A DNA stretch of 38,297 nucleotides from positions 1 to 38,297 of the forward strand of contig JAEULD010000086.1 in the NCBI GenBank assembly GCA_016792765.1, in the 5' to 3' direction. The translations under genes and the position numbers were made by a program. The notes beneath the pieces are model-generated. The model had not been told where the DNA came from. It did not search any database and saw only the letters and a program-made list of their open reading frames with translations. The DNA is from Candidatus Odyssella sp. GTDB taxonomy: Bacteria; Pseudomonadota; Alphaproteobacteria; Bin65. Below, one piece after another: positions 1 to 7,892 of the stretch (position 1 is the stretch's first letter; each line of letters begins with the position of its first letter).

Positions 1-96
1 GGCGGCGTCAAGCGCTCCGGCTTCGGCCGCGAGAAGGGCATCGAGGGGATGAAGGAGCTGACCGCGCTCAAGACGGTGGCGATCCGCCACGGCTAG
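1..96 (+). CDS. Aldehyde dehydrogenase, C-terminal fragment (cut by window edge)
   Basis: The first 31 codons read in frame to a TAG stop at 94-96 and begin GGVKRSGFGREKG. This is the conserved C-terminal motif of NAD(P)-dependent aldehyde dehydrogenases, where the strand after the catalytic domain contributes to dimer contacts. The rest of the gene lies before the window, so substrate and full length cannot be told. The following stretch up to the next gene contains a 9-bp inverted repeat that could end this transcript. The family call is firm because the SGxGRExG motif is distinctive; the subfamily is open. Confidence 0.85.
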   Translation, partial: GGVKRSGFGREKGIEGMKELTALKTVAIRHG

Positions 97-138
97 AGTG
101 CGCACAGGTGAATAAGATCGGCACCCCGTCTACCGATA

Positions 139-194
139 ACCCGTTGGTTCCCAAAGGCGGCAGAACAGTGGGCTTCACGCGCGGGCCAACGGGT
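139..194. repeat. Inverted repeat with 9-bp arms between two genes
   Basis: ACCCGTTGG at 139-147 is matched exactly by CCAACGGGT at 186-194, with 38 bases between the arms. It lies between the aldehyde dehydrogenase stop and the atypical binding-protein gene. There is no T-run after it, so a classical intrinsic terminator is not shown. It could be an mRNA hairpin, an operator or the edge of an inserted segment. Confidence 0.4.
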
Positions 195-296
195 GCCGGC
201 GGCAGCGATTCCGGAGGACTGGAAATAGTCTCGATCCACCATTGATGCGTGATAATTTGGTGCCATGATGCGAGAGACCCTCAGTTGGGGGCAATT

Positions 297-1277
297 GTGA
301 GGCGGCGCAATTTCCTATCGCTTCTTGGGAGCACGGTGATTGCGTGGCCGCTCGCTGTCCGAGCGCAGTCTCCGGCGCTGCCCGTGATCGGGTATTTCAG
401 CGGCCGGTCTGCAAACGCGGAGCAGCCACTGTTGGGGCCGTTTCTCAAACAGTTTGAAGAGATGGGCTATGTCATCGGACGCAACGTTGCAATCGAGTAT
501 CGTTTCGCTGAGGGCAGAGACGAGGCGTTACCGCGGTTGGCGGCCGACCTCGTTCGCCGTCAGGTAAAGATGCTGATCGCCACGGATCGCTCCTCTGGAG
601 TTGCGGCAAAGGCTGCGACTTCGGCCATACCAATCGTATTTGCCAGTGGCGAAGACCCGGTCAAGCTGGGCTTGGTCTCGAGCCTCAATCGACCCGGCGG
701 CAATGCGACCGGGGTGTTCGTCTATGGCACCGAGCTTGGTCCCAAGCGTCTCGAATTGTTGCGCGAAATCCAGCCAAAGTCCGGATTGATCGCGCTGATC
801 GTCAATCGCCATGCTTTGCAGACGCCGTTCCAGGTAAGAGAATTGCAAAGGACGGCCCAGTCCATTGGCCAGCCATTGCTCATACTCGACGTGGGCACCG
901 AGCTCGATGTCGTCAAGGCTTTTGCGATCATGGAGCAACGCAAGGTTGTGGCGGTTCTCTTCGGCACGTCCCCTTTTTTTCAAACCATTAGCGACAAGCT
1001 CATCGATCTTGCGGCCCGCTATGCCATTCCGGCCGTATACGAATGGCCTGTGTTCGTCAGGGCTGGCGGGCTGATGAGCTACAGCTCGAAACGAGCTGAG
1101 ATTGGGGGACAGATGGCAATCTATGCCGGGCGAATTCTGAACGGCGAAAGCCCCGCGAACTTACCGGTCGTTCAGACGACGCGCTTCGAGCTGGTGATCA
1201 ACCTAAAGACCGCGAGATCGCTTGGGCTCAGACCGCCGTCTGAGCTTCTTGCCCGCGCTGACGAGATCATCGAATAA
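297..1277 (+). CDS. ABC transporter substrate-binding protein, ABC_sub_bind (PF04392) type
   Basis: This is a predicted exported solute-binding protein of the family often annotated as tryptophan/tyrosine-type ABC substrate-binding protein; the true ligand is unknown. I chose GTG at 297 because GGGGG lies just upstream and the protein then begins VRRRNFLSLLGS, a twin-arginine-like signal ending near AVRAQS. An in-frame GTG at 249 would add an improbable 16-residue leader. The mature part runs PVIGYFSGRS, the middle has the family motif PIVFASGEDPVKLGLV, and the end is a LRPPSELLARADEII-type tail, giving about 326 residues, normal for the family. No permease or ATPase gene adjoins it. Base composition and codon use (many TTG, GTT, AAA and CAA codons) are visibly less GC-rich than the neighbours, suggesting horizontal acquisition. 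Confidence 0.85.
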   Translation: MRRRNFLSLLGSTVIAWPLAVRAQSPALPVIGYFSGRSANAEQPLLGPFLKQFEEMGYVIGRNVAIEYRFAEGRDEALPRLAADLVRRQVKMLIATDRSSGVAAKAATSAIPIVFASGEDPVKLGLVSSLNRPGGNATGVFVYGTELGPKRLELLREIQPKSGLIALIVNRHALQTPFQVRELQRTAQSIGQPLLILDVGTELDVVKAFAIMEQRKVVAVLFGTSPFFQTISDKLIDLAARYAIPAVYEWPVFVRAGGLMSYSSKRAEIGGQMAIYAGRILNGESPANLPVVQTTRFELVINLKTARSLGLRPPSELLARADEIIE

Positions 1278-1450
1278 GCGGCGCCGGAGATCGGCCTCGG
1301 ACAATTGCCTGAAGCCGCTTGCCATGGCGCGATTCTCCGCTTTCAGCGCGTTGGCTCACCCGATCGATGCCTGAGTGCGCGCCGGCACCGCCCCTTGCCG
1401 TTTCCGGCTTTTCTGCGATGCTCGCGCCTCACTCCGAGGGGGAAGCGAAC

Positions 1451-2611
1451 GTGCATCCGCGCGGCACCGTCGCCATGCTCGCGAAGCTGGTGGCGTTCGA
1501 CACGACCAGCCGGAACTCGAACCTGCCGCTGATCGAATGGGTCGCGGCCTATCTCGCCGATCACGGCGTGCGCTCGCACCTCGTGCACAACGCGGATCGC
1601 ACCAAGGCCAATCTGTTCGCCACGATCGGCCCCGAGACGAACGGCGGCGTGATCCTGTCGGGCCACACCGACGTGGTGCCGGTCGACGGCCAGCCCTGGA
1701 CGACCGATCCCTGGACGCTGGTCGAGAAGCAGGGCCGCGTCTATGGGCGCGGCACCACCGACATGAAGGCGTTCTCCGCCGCCGCGCTGGCCAAGGTGCC
1801 GGAGTGGACGAAACGCGGTTTGAAGCGGCCGATCCACCTGGCGCTGTCCTACGACGAAGAGGTGGGCTGCACCGGCGTCGGCGGCATGATCGACTGGCTC
1901 GGCCGGAGCGGCCTGCGCCCGCGCGCGGTCATCGTCGGCGAGCCCACCGACATGAAGGTGGTGACGAGCCACAAGGGCGGCATCATCGGCACCTGCACGG
2001 TCAAGGGCGTGGCCGGGCATTCCTCGCAGGTGCACCGGACCGTGAACGCGGTGATGTATGCGTCCGAACTCGTGGCCCACGCCGTCCGGCTCGGCGAGGA
2101 GATGAAGGCCGGCCGGCAGGACGCCGCGTTCGATCCGCCCTATTCCTCGCTCCAGGTCAACATCATGAACGGCGGCGCCGGCGGCAACGTCGTCCCGCAC
2201 GAAGCCGGCTTCTTCTGGGAGCACCGCGCGATCCCCGGCGTCCGCATGGAAGACGCCGTCGACCGCCTGCGCGCCTTCGCCGCCGAGACGCTGCTGCCGC
2301 GCATGCGCGCCGTCTCGCCGGCCACCGATATCCGCATCGACGTGCTCGCCACGATCCCGGCGCTCGCGGCCGAGCCGGGCTCCGCGGCCGAAACGCTGGC
2401 GCTGCGCCTGGCCGGGCGCAACGCCACCGAGGCCGTCGCCTTCGGCACCGAAGCCGGGTATTTTCAGGGCCTCGGGATTCCCACGGTGGTGTGCGGGCCC
2501 GGCAACATCGCGCAGGCGCATCAGCCCGACGAGTTCGTGGCGCTGGAGCAACTGTCCGCCTGCGACCGCTTTCTCGACCGGCTCGCCGAAGACTGCCGGA
2601 CATCCGATTGA
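1451..2611 (+). CDS. argE: Acetylornithine deacetylase (ArgE)-like M20 metallohydrolase
   Basis: Di-zinc amidohydrolase that would remove the acetyl group from N-acetylornithine in arginine synthesis, or act on a related N-acyl amino acid. With GTG at 1451 as start (GAGGGGGAAG just upstream) the protein has 386 residues, matching ArgE length. An ATG at 1319 would add 44 non-homologous residues. Metal and catalytic residues are visible: H72 and D74 in SGHTDVVP, D104 in GRGTTDMK, the E136-E137 pair in YDEEVGCTG, and H357 in AQAHQPDEF. The substrate-binding segment GEPTDMKVVTSHKG is also present. A peptide-type binding protein follows 28 bp downstream. That suggests a linked transcript and leaves open a role in using imported acylated amino acids rather than biosynthesis, since ArgE paralogues are common. 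Confidence 0.85.
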   Translation: MHPRGTVAMLAKLVAFDTTSRNSNLPLIEWVAAYLADHGVRSHLVHNADRTKANLFATIGPETNGGVILSGHTDVVPVDGQPWTTDPWTLVEKQGRVYGRGTTDMKAFSAAALAKVPEWTKRGLKRPIHLALSYDEEVGCTGVGGMIDWLGRSGLRPRAVIVGEPTDMKVVTSHKGGIIGTCTVKGVAGHSSQVHRTVNAVMYASELVAHAVRLGEEMKAGRQDAAFDPPYSSLQVNIMNGGAGGNVVPHEAGFFWEHRAIPGVRMEDAVDRLRAFAAETLLPRMRAVSPATDIRIDVLATIPALAAEPGSAAETLALRLAGRNATEAVAFGTEAGYFQGLGIPTVVCGPGNIAQAHQPDEFVALEQLSACDRFLDRLAEDCRTSD

Positions 2612-2639
2612 ACGACTGCAACGCAAGAGGGAGTAGCCA

Positions 2640-4235
2640 ATGACCGCCTTGTTCCGCCCGCATAAGGGCCTCGCCGCGGTGGTGTTCGCGGCGGCGCTCG
2701 GCCTCGCCGGAGCCGTGCACGCGAAGACCTTCAAATGGGCCGCCGACAGCGATCCCGGCTCGATGGACCCGCACAGCCGCAACGTCGCCTCGACGCTGTC
2801 GATGCTGTCGAACATCTACGAGCCGCTGATCCGCCGCAGCAAGGAGCTGGCGCTCGAGCCGGCGCTGGCGGTGAAGTGGGAGGCGACGAGCCCGACCACG
2901 TGGCGCTTCACCTTGCGCCAGGGCGTCAAGTGGCAGGACGGCTCGCCGTTCACGGCCGACGACGTCGTGTTCACCTACGGCCGCACGAAGGGCCCGGGCT
3001 CGCTGCTCGCCACGGTCCTGCGCGGCAGCACCGCGGTGAAGAAGATCGACGACCACACCGTCGAATTCACGATGGCCGGGCCGAACCCGACCTTCCCGCA
3101 GCAGATGTCGTCGTGGCTGATCATGTCGAAGGCATGGTCGGAGAAGAACAACACGACCAAGGCGACCGACCTCACGAAGAACGAAGTCTCGTTCTCGACG
3201 ATGAACGCGATGGGCACGGGGCCATTCATCCTCAAGAGCCGCGGCGCCGACGGCAAGATCGTCATGGTCCCCAATCCCGGCTGGTGGGACAAGGCCGAGC
3301 ACAATCTCACCGAGGTGATCTTCACGCCGATCGCGAACCCGGCCACGCGCAGCGCCGCCCTCCTCTCGGGCGAGGTGGACATGGTCCATACGCTGCCGGT
3401 CAACGCGATCCCGCGCGTGCTGGAGCAGAAGGGCCTGCGCGTGATGCGCAAGGCCGAGCTGCGCACGATGCTGTTCTTCGTCGACCAGCTCCGCGACGAG
3501 CTGATCGACAGCAGCGTCAAGGGCAAGAACCCGTTCAAGGACGTGCGCGTGCGCCAGGCGATGGCGATGGCCATCGACGCCGAGGCGATCTCGCGCCAGG
3601 TGATGCGCGGCGTCTCGGTGCCGAACTACCTGCTCGTCGGGCCCGGCATCAACGCGTTCGACGCCGCGCTCAACGCGGCGCCGAAGCGCGACATCGACGC
3701 CGCCAAGAAGCTGATGGCCGATGCCGGCTATGCGAACGGCTTCGAGGTGGGCATGCAGTGCTCGAACGACCGCTACGTCAACGACGAGTTCATCTGCACG
3801 GCCGCGGTGGCGATGCTGGCGCGCATCGGCATCAAGGTGAACCTCAAGGTCATGCCGTTCAACCAGCTCATCAAGTTCCTCTCGCCGCCCTACGAGACCA
3901 GCCTGATCCTCGCGGGCTGGCTGCCGGCCACCTACGACGCGCACGACGCGCTGTTCAACCTCACCGCGTCGCGCAGCAAGGAGCTGCAGCGCGGCGTGTT
4001 CAACGTCGGCGGCTACAACAATCCGAAGCTCGACGAGCTGGTGATGAAGGCCGGCGTCGAGCTCGATCCGAAGGCCCGCGACACGATGCTGCGCCAGGCG
4101 CTGCAGATCGTGCGCGACGACGTGGCCGTGATCCCGATCCACCAGCAGGTCATCGTCTGGGCGGCGAAGGATTCGGTCGACCTCGTGCAGAACGCCGACA
4201 ACTTCTTCCCGCTGCGCTTCGTGAAGATGAAGTAG
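2640..4235 (+). CDS. Peptide/nickel-type ABC transporter substrate-binding protein (SBP_bac_5)
   Basis: Periplasmic solute-binding protein of the DppA/OppA family, 531 residues, the usual size. A Sec signal spans about residues 1-29 and ends at AGAVHAK. The mature start, KTFKWAADSDPGSMDPHS, is the family's standard first strand. WEATSPTTWRFTLRQGVKWQDGSPFTADDVVFTYGR in the ORF (quoted here only as landmarks: TWRFTLRQGVKWQDGSPF) is the signature. RVRQAMAMAIDAEAI further on is the second lobe motif. ATG at 2640 follows GAGGGA at a good distance. It lies 28 bp behind the ArgE-like gene, and no permease or ATPase genes follow, so it must share a transporter encoded elsewhere. A 10-bp stem lies just after the stop. 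The ligand cannot be inferred. Confidence 0.9.
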   Translation: MTALFRPHKGLAAVVFAAALGLAGAVHAKTFKWAADSDPGSMDPHSRNVASTLSMLSNIYEPLIRRSKELALEPALAVKWEATSPTTWRFTLRQGVKWQDGSPFTADDVVFTYGRTKGPGSLLATVLRGSTAVKKIDDHTVEFTMAGPNPTFPQQMSSWLIMSKAWSEKNNTTKATDLTKNEVSFSTMNAMGTGPFILKSRGADGKIVMVPNPGWWDKAEHNLTEVIFTPIANPATRSAALLSGEVDMVHTLPVNAIPRVLEQKGLRVMRKAELRTMLFFVDQLRDELIDSSVKGKNPFKDVRVRQAMAMAIDAEAISRQVMRGVSVPNYLLVGPGINAFDAALNAAPKRDIDAAKKLMADAGYANGFEVGMQCSNDRYVNDEFICTAAVAMLARIGIKVNLKVMPFNQLIKFLSPPYETSLILAGWLPATYDAHDALFNLTASRSKELQRGVFNVGGYNNPKLDELVMKAGVELDPKARDTMLRQALQIVRDDVAVIPIHQQVIVWAAKDSVDLVQNADNFFPLRFVKMK

Positions 4236-5943
4236 CGGGCGTTGACGACGCGGGGGCGGGTGCGGAACCCGCCCCCTGCGATTTCCGCCGTCCGCTCAGT
4301 TCTGCGGAACGCGCTCGATCTCCATGTCGCGGCGGGCGGCGATGATCGAGACGGTGAAGCCCGCGACCACGTCGATGGCCGCCATGGCCGTGACGAGCAG
4401 GAACGTCGTCGTCCCGGTCTGCCGCACGAGCAGGAACAGCAGCAGGCAGCCGACGAAGACGACCATCGAGGCGACGTGCTCGACGATCTGGGCGCGGCCG
4501 GAGCGCGTCGATTTCAGGATCTCGAGATAGAGCAGCACGAGGCCGATCAGCAGGAACAGATCGCTGACCAGGAAGCGCCAGATGCTTCCCGAGGGCAGCG
4601 TGAGATCGAAGAGCGTCCTGCCCAGCACCGTGTCGAAAACGGCGGCCACGATCAGGTAGATGACCGCGAGCAGGCCGATCAGCGGCGTCTGGCGGTAGAT
4701 CGAACCCATCGCTGCACTCCTGTTGCGCGCCTGTGCGCCGGCGCCGCCGCGGGCGGCCGGAAGCCGGAGTATCGCCCGGCGCCGGGCCCGCAGCAAACGA
4801 AACCTTGGCGGCCCGGCTGCCGCCGCGGCGGCGCGCCGCCGACTCCCCCGGCGGCATCAGGTGGATGGCGTCGGCGAGCAGCGAGACGGCGGCGGCGGCG
4901 CCGGGCGCCAGCGCGTTGCGCCGCGCCGTGTGGGCGCTCACCGAGAAGGTCAGCGCCGGCGCCGCGCTGCCCGCGCCCGCACGCAGCGTGATCGACGCCG
5001 TCTCGCCGAGGAACAGCACCTCCTCGATCGTGCCGGCGAGCGGGTTCTCGCGCTCCCCGCGCGAGGGCCGCTCGCGCCGGTGCAGGACGATCGCCGCGGC
5101 CGGGATCATCCAGGCGACGTCGGCGCCGGGCGCGAACCGCCCGTCGTCGCGCGCCTCCAGCGCGATGTCGCCCCAGCGCAGCGCGAGCAGCCCCGCCGGC
5201 CCGCGCGCGGCCACCGTGCCCGCGAACACGTTCGGCTGGTCCATCAGCCGCGCCACCTGCGGCGTAGCCGGGCGGTTCGCGACCTCGTCGGGCGTGCCGT
5301 GCTGCAGCGTCGTGCCGCGATACAGCACGCTCATGCGGTCGGCCAGCGCCGCCGCTTCGGCGAGGTCGTGCGTGACCAGGATCGTCGGCGCCGCGATCTC
5401 GCGCCGCAGCAGCGCCAGTTCGCGCTGCAGCTTGCGCCGCGTCACCTGGTCGACGGCCGCGAACGGCTCGTCGAGCAGCAGCACGGCGGGCTCGCGGGCC
5501 AGCGCCCGCGCCAGCGCCACGCGCTGGCGCTGCCCGCCCGACAGCGCGTCGGGCCGGCGATCCTCGAGCCCTTCGAGGTGCACGCGCGCGAGCAGTTCGC
5601 GCGCCCGCGGGCCGCGCGCGGCCCGGTCGAGGTGGCCCAGCGCCGCCGCCACGTTGCCGAGCGCCGAGAGGTGCGGAAACAGCGCGTAGTCCTGGAACAC
5701 GAAGCCCGCGCGCCGGCGCTGCGGCGGCAGGAACACGCCCGAAGCGGCGTCGAACCAGGTTTCGCCGTTGCACGCGATGCGCCCGGTGCGCGGGCGGATG
5801 AGGCCGGCGAGCGCGCGCAGGATCGTCGTCTTGCCGGCGCCCGAGGGGCCGACGAGCGCCAGCAATTCGCCGGGCCGGCACGCGAGCGCCGCGTCGAGCG
5901 GGATCGGCGCCGGCTGCCCGAACTGCGCGGAAAGGCCCTCCAT
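4150..5943 (-). CDS. modC: Molybdate ABC transporter ATP-binding protein ModC, missing its expected stop
   Basis: ATPase of the ModABC molybdate/tungstate importer, inner face of the membrane. ATG at 5943 lies 8 bp after modB. Landmarks are Walker A GPSGAGKT (residues 32-39), Q-loop FVFQDYALFP (81-90), signature LSGGQ (134-138), Walker B LLLDEP (155-160) and H-loop LVTHD. A C-terminal TOBE/Mop-like domain ends near LADAIHLMPPG (residue 366, about 4846), where ModC proteins normally stop. No stop follows in this frame until 4150. The reading would add 231 low-complexity Arg/Ala/Pro/Asp-rich residues across the next gene and into the antisense of the binding-protein gene. A TGA lies one frame away, inside the codons for HLM. 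The likely biological end is therefore near 4845, with an indel in the sequence or a decayed 3' end; the coordinates given follow the sequence as written. Confidence 0.75.
   Translation of the reverse strand: MEGLSAQFGQPAPIPLDAALACRPGELLALVGPSGAGKTTILRALAGLIRPRTGRIACNGETWFDAASGVFLPPQRRRAGFVFQDYALFPHLSALGNVAAALGHLDRAARGPRARELLARVHLEGLEDRRPDALSGGQRQRVALARALAREPAVLLLDEPFAAVDQVTRRKLQRELALLRREIAAPTILVTHDLAEAAALADRMSVLYRGTTLQHGTPDEVANRPATPQVARLMDQPNVFAGTVAARGPAGLLALRWGDIALEARDDGRFAPGADVAWMIPAAAIVLHRRERPSRGERENPLAGTIEEVLFLGETASITLRAGAGSAAPALTFSVSAHTARRNALAPGAAAAVSLLADAIHLMPPGESAARRRGGSRAAKVSFAAGPAPGDTPASGRPRRRRRTGAQQECSDGFDLPPDAADRPARGHLPDRGRRFRHGAGQDALRSHAALGKHLALPGQRSVPADRPRAALSRDPEIDALRPRPDRRARRLDGRLRRLPAAVPARAADRDDDVPARHGHGGHRRGRGLHRLDHRRPPRHGDRARSAELSGRRKSQGAGSAPAPASSTPATSSSRSAAGRSCRRSARGRPNPSPPRR
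4252..4276. terminator. GC-rich hairpin between converging genes, possible bidirectional terminator
   Basis: GGGGGCGGGT at 4252-4261 pairs perfectly with ACCCGCCCCC at 4267-4276 across a 5-base loop. It lies between the stop of the peptide-binding protein (plus, 4235) and the stop of the small membrane protein (minus, 4296). No T-tract follows on either strand, so termination is inferred from position and stem strength only. Confidence 0.5.
4296..4709 (-). CDS. Small four-helix membrane protein, function unknown
   Basis: A 137-residue hydrophobic protein with four likely membrane segments at about residues 9-27, 47-66, 79-95 and 101-124, and a charged C-terminal end (RRDMEIERVPQN). I do not recognise the family. 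ATG at 4709 is preceded by AGGAG at ideal spacing, which argues strongly for a real gene starting here. An in-frame ATG at 4796 would add only an Arg/Ala-rich leader. It lies on the same strand downstream of modC. In the sequence as given, the modC frame has no stop and runs through this whole gene in another frame, so one of the two readings must be disturbed. A role with molybdate uptake is possible from position but nothing in the protein shows it. Confidence 0.7.
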   Translation of the reverse strand: MGSIYRQTPLIGLLAVIYLIVAAVFDTVLGRTLFDLTLPSGSIWRFLVSDLFLLIGLVLLYLEILKSTRSGRAQIVEHVASMVVFVGCLLLFLLVRQTGTTTFLLVTAMAAIDVVAGFTVSIIAARRDMEIERVPQN

Positions 5944-5951
5944 CGCGCGGC

Positions 5952-6620
5952 CTAGCGGCGGCGGACCAGCCCGCGCTGGCCCAGGCCGTACACCACGCCC
6001 ACCGCGACGAACGACAGCGCCAGCAGCGCCGCCGACATGATCGCCGCATCGTTCATCGCGAAGGCCTGCACGCGGTCGTAGATCGCGATCGAGATCGTGC
6101 GCGTCTCGCCGGGGATGCTGCCGCCCACCATCAGCACGACGCCGAATTCGCCGAGCGTGTGCGCGAAGGTGAGCGCCGCGGCCGAGGCGAGGCCGGGCCA
6201 GGCGAGCGGCAGCTCGATGCGCGCGAAGGTGGCCAGGCGCGAAAGCCCGCTGCACCACGCGGCCTCGCGCAATTGCTCGGGCACCGCCTCGAACGCGCGC
6301 TGCAGCGGCTGCACGGCGAAGGGCAGGTTGACGAGCAGCGACGCGGCGACGAGGCCCTCGAACGTGAACACCAGCGGGCCGCCGAACGCCGCCTCGTAGG
6401 CCTGGCCCAGCGGCGCGGCGCGGCCGGCGGCGGCCAGCATGTAATAGCCGAGCACGGTCGGCGGGAGGACGAGCGGCAGCGCGATCAGCGCCTCGACGAA
6501 GCCCTTGCCCGGAAACCGCCGCCACGCGAGCCCGCGCGCGATCGCAATCGCGAGCGGCAGCAGCAGCGCCGTGGTCCAGAAGGCCAGTTCGAGCGAAAGC
6601 CGGAACGCGGTCCAATCCAT
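5952..6620 (-). CDS. modB: Molybdate ABC transporter permease ModB
   Basis: Membrane channel subunit of the molybdate importer, 222 residues, the usual ModB length. The N-terminal helix contains ELAFWTTALLLPLAIAIA. The segment ALIALPLVLPPTVLGYY is the characteristic ModB second-helix motif. The cytoplasmic coupling loop reads REAAWCSGLSRLATFARIELP, followed by GLASAAALTFAHTLGEFGVV, the family's EAA-type region that docks on ModC. ATG at 6620 lies 15 bp after the modA stop and the gene ends 8 bp before modC, so modABC is one transcript. Nothing unusual was seen. Confidence 0.95.
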   Translation of the reverse strand: MDWTAFRLSLELAFWTTALLLPLAIAIARGLAWRRFPGKGFVEALIALPLVLPPTVLGYYMLAAAGRAAPLGQAYEAAFGGPLVFTFEGLVAASLLVNLPFAVQPLQRAFEAVPEQLREAAWCSGLSRLATFARIELPLAWPGLASAAALTFAHTLGEFGVVLMVGGSIPGETRTISIAIYDRVQAFAMNDAAIMSAALLALSFVAVGVVYGLGQRGLVRRR

Positions 6621-6635
6621 GCTTCGATCCGCCGG

Positions 6636-7427
6636 TCAGCCCTCTTCGCCGGGCAGGAGGAACCCGTGGCGCTTGAAGATGCGGCGCGCCGCCGGCGTCT
6701 GCAGATAGCCGTAGAAGCGCCGGGCGTCGCCGCTCGCGTTCTTGAGCAGCACCATGCGCTGGCGCAGCGGCCGGTGCCAGTCCTCGGGAATCAGGGCATG
6801 CGCGCCGAGCCTGGCCACGGGCGGCGCGAGCGCCAGAGAATAGGCGACGATGCCGCCCTCGGTGGAACCCGACGTCGCGTATTGCGCGGCCTGGGAGACG
6901 TTCTCGCCGAACACGAGCTTCGGCCGGATCGCGTCCCAGAGGCCGGCATGCGCGAGGGCCTCCTGCGCGCGCCGCCCATAGGGCGCATGCTCGGGATTCG
7001 CGATCGCGAAGCGCGCGATCCTTCCGGCCGCAAGCGCGGCGCGCAGCCCCTCGAGCCGGCCGTCGACCGCGAGGCGCGAGCCGTGCGGCGCGATCAGCGC
7101 GATCCGCCCGATCGCGTAGAGCGTTCCGCGGTCGGCGGTAAGCCCCTCCTCGGCGAGGCGGAGAACGTAGTCTTCGTCCGCCGACAGGAAGATCTCGAAC
7201 GGCGCGGCCTGCCGGATCTGCTGGTAGAAATTGCCCGACGAGCCGAACACGAGCCGCAGCGCCTTTCCGGTTTCGCCGCGATACGCCGCCGCGATGTCCT
7301 CGGCCGCGAATTTGAGGTCCGAGGCCGCGGCGACGACCGGGGCCTCGGCGGCGGCGTGCGCGGAGAACGCGAGCGCCGCGGCGGCGGCGGCGCGGCGAAT
7401 CCAGGGCATGACTCCGGTGCGAGGCAT
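6636..7427 (-). CDS. modA: Molybdate-binding periplasmic protein ModA
   Basis: Exported solute-binding protein that delivers molybdate or tungstate to ModBC, 263 residues. A signal sequence spans about residues 1-27 (MPWIRRAAAAAALAFSAHAAAEA from the seventh residue). The mature protein begins VVAAASDLKFAAEDIAAAY and continues FGSSGNFYQQI and PFEIFLSADEDYV. These are the ModA oxyanion-site strands with conserved Ser residues. The final lobe has GSTEGGIVAYSLALAP. ATG at 7427 is used. ATG at 7409 is equally possible and would give the cleaner signal peptide, although its GGAG lies only two bases away. A candidate ModE operator lies 20 bp upstream of 7427, between modE and modA. Confidence 0.93.
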   Translation of the reverse strand: MPRTGVMPWIRRAAAAAALAFSAHAAAEAPVVAAASDLKFAAEDIAAAYRGETGKALRLVFGSSGNFYQQIRQAAPFEIFLSADEDYVLRLAEEGLTADRGTLYAIGRIALIAPHGSRLAVDGRLEGLRAALAAGRIARFAIANPEHAPYGRRAQEALAHAGLWDAIRPKLVFGENVSQAAQYATSGSTEGGIVAYSLALAPPVARLGAHALIPEDWHRPLRQRMVLLKNASGDARRFYGYLQTPAARRIFKRHGFLLPGEEG

Positions 7428-7446
7428 CGCGGCGCATCCGTGCGAG

Positions 7447-7474
7447 CGTTATAGCCAATTGACCATATCGAACG
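7447..7474. promoter_or_regulatory. Candidate ModE-type operator upstream of modA
   Basis: An imperfect palindrome with outer half-sites CGTTATA (7447-7453) and ATCGAACG (7467-7474) spans 28 bp directly before modA. Known ModE boxes have CGTTATA-type half-sites in inverted orientation, and a ModE-type regulator gene adjoins on the other side. Repression by ModE-molybdate is therefore likely by analogy. The right half deviates (CGTTCGAT on the opposite strand rather than CGTTATAT), so this is a candidate only. Confidence 0.45.
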
Positions 7475-7504
7475 GGCGGCGACAAGCGGCCCTGCGGCAA
7501 GCGG

Positions 7505-7861
7505 TCATCGCTTCGCCAGCATCCGGCGCAGCGCGGCGGCGTCGCGCGCCACGGCGCGCTGCGCCGCCGCCTCCATGCGCCGATAGCGCTTCAGCACGCC
7601 GGCGCCCGTCTCGGTCAGCGCAGCGCCGCCGCCGCGCTCGCCGCCCTTGGCCGCGGCCACCAGCGGCGCCTCGAACGCGGCGTTCATCTGCTCGACCAGC
7701 AGCCAGGCGCGCTTGTAGCTCATGCCCATGCGCCGGCCGGCGGCCGCGATCGAGCCCAGGTCGCGGATGCCCTCGAGCAGGCGCGCCTTGCCCGGGCCCA
7801 GCGAAATGTCGGGCTCGAACGTGATGCGGATGCGCGCGGCGGGGGACTTCCACTTCGCCAT
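7505..7861 (-). CDS. ModE-type winged-helix transcriptional regulator (DNA-binding domain only)
   Basis: A 118-residue regulator resembling the N-terminal DNA-binding domain of ModE. The segment LGPGKARLLEGIRDLGSIAAAGRRMGMSYKRAW is the family signature (quote kept short: SIAAAGRRMGMSYKRAW, about residues 37-53), followed by the wing with GGGAALTETG. Full-length ModE carries two Mop/molybdopterin-binding repeats after this domain. They are absent here, so the protein either cannot bind molybdate itself or senses it differently. Such short ModE-like proteins are common in proteobacteria. It is first in the modE-modA-modB-modC row, with the modA start 77 bp downstream and a palindrome in the gap, so autoregulation together with modABC is plausible. 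Confidence 0.85.
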   Translation of the reverse strand: MAKWKSPAARIRITFEPDISLGPGKARLLEGIRDLGSIAAAGRRMGMSYKRAWLLVEQMNAAFEAPLVAAAKGGERGGGAALTETGAGVLKRYRRMEAAAQRAVARDAAALRRMLAKR

Positions 7862-7892
7862 CCGCCGATTTCAGCACGCCGCGCGAGAAAAT

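Noticed and set aside
97..296. Possible tRNA or small RNA after the aldehyde dehydrogenase end
   Set aside because: The only structure seen is the 9-bp inverted repeat. No cloverleaf or T-loop pattern fits.
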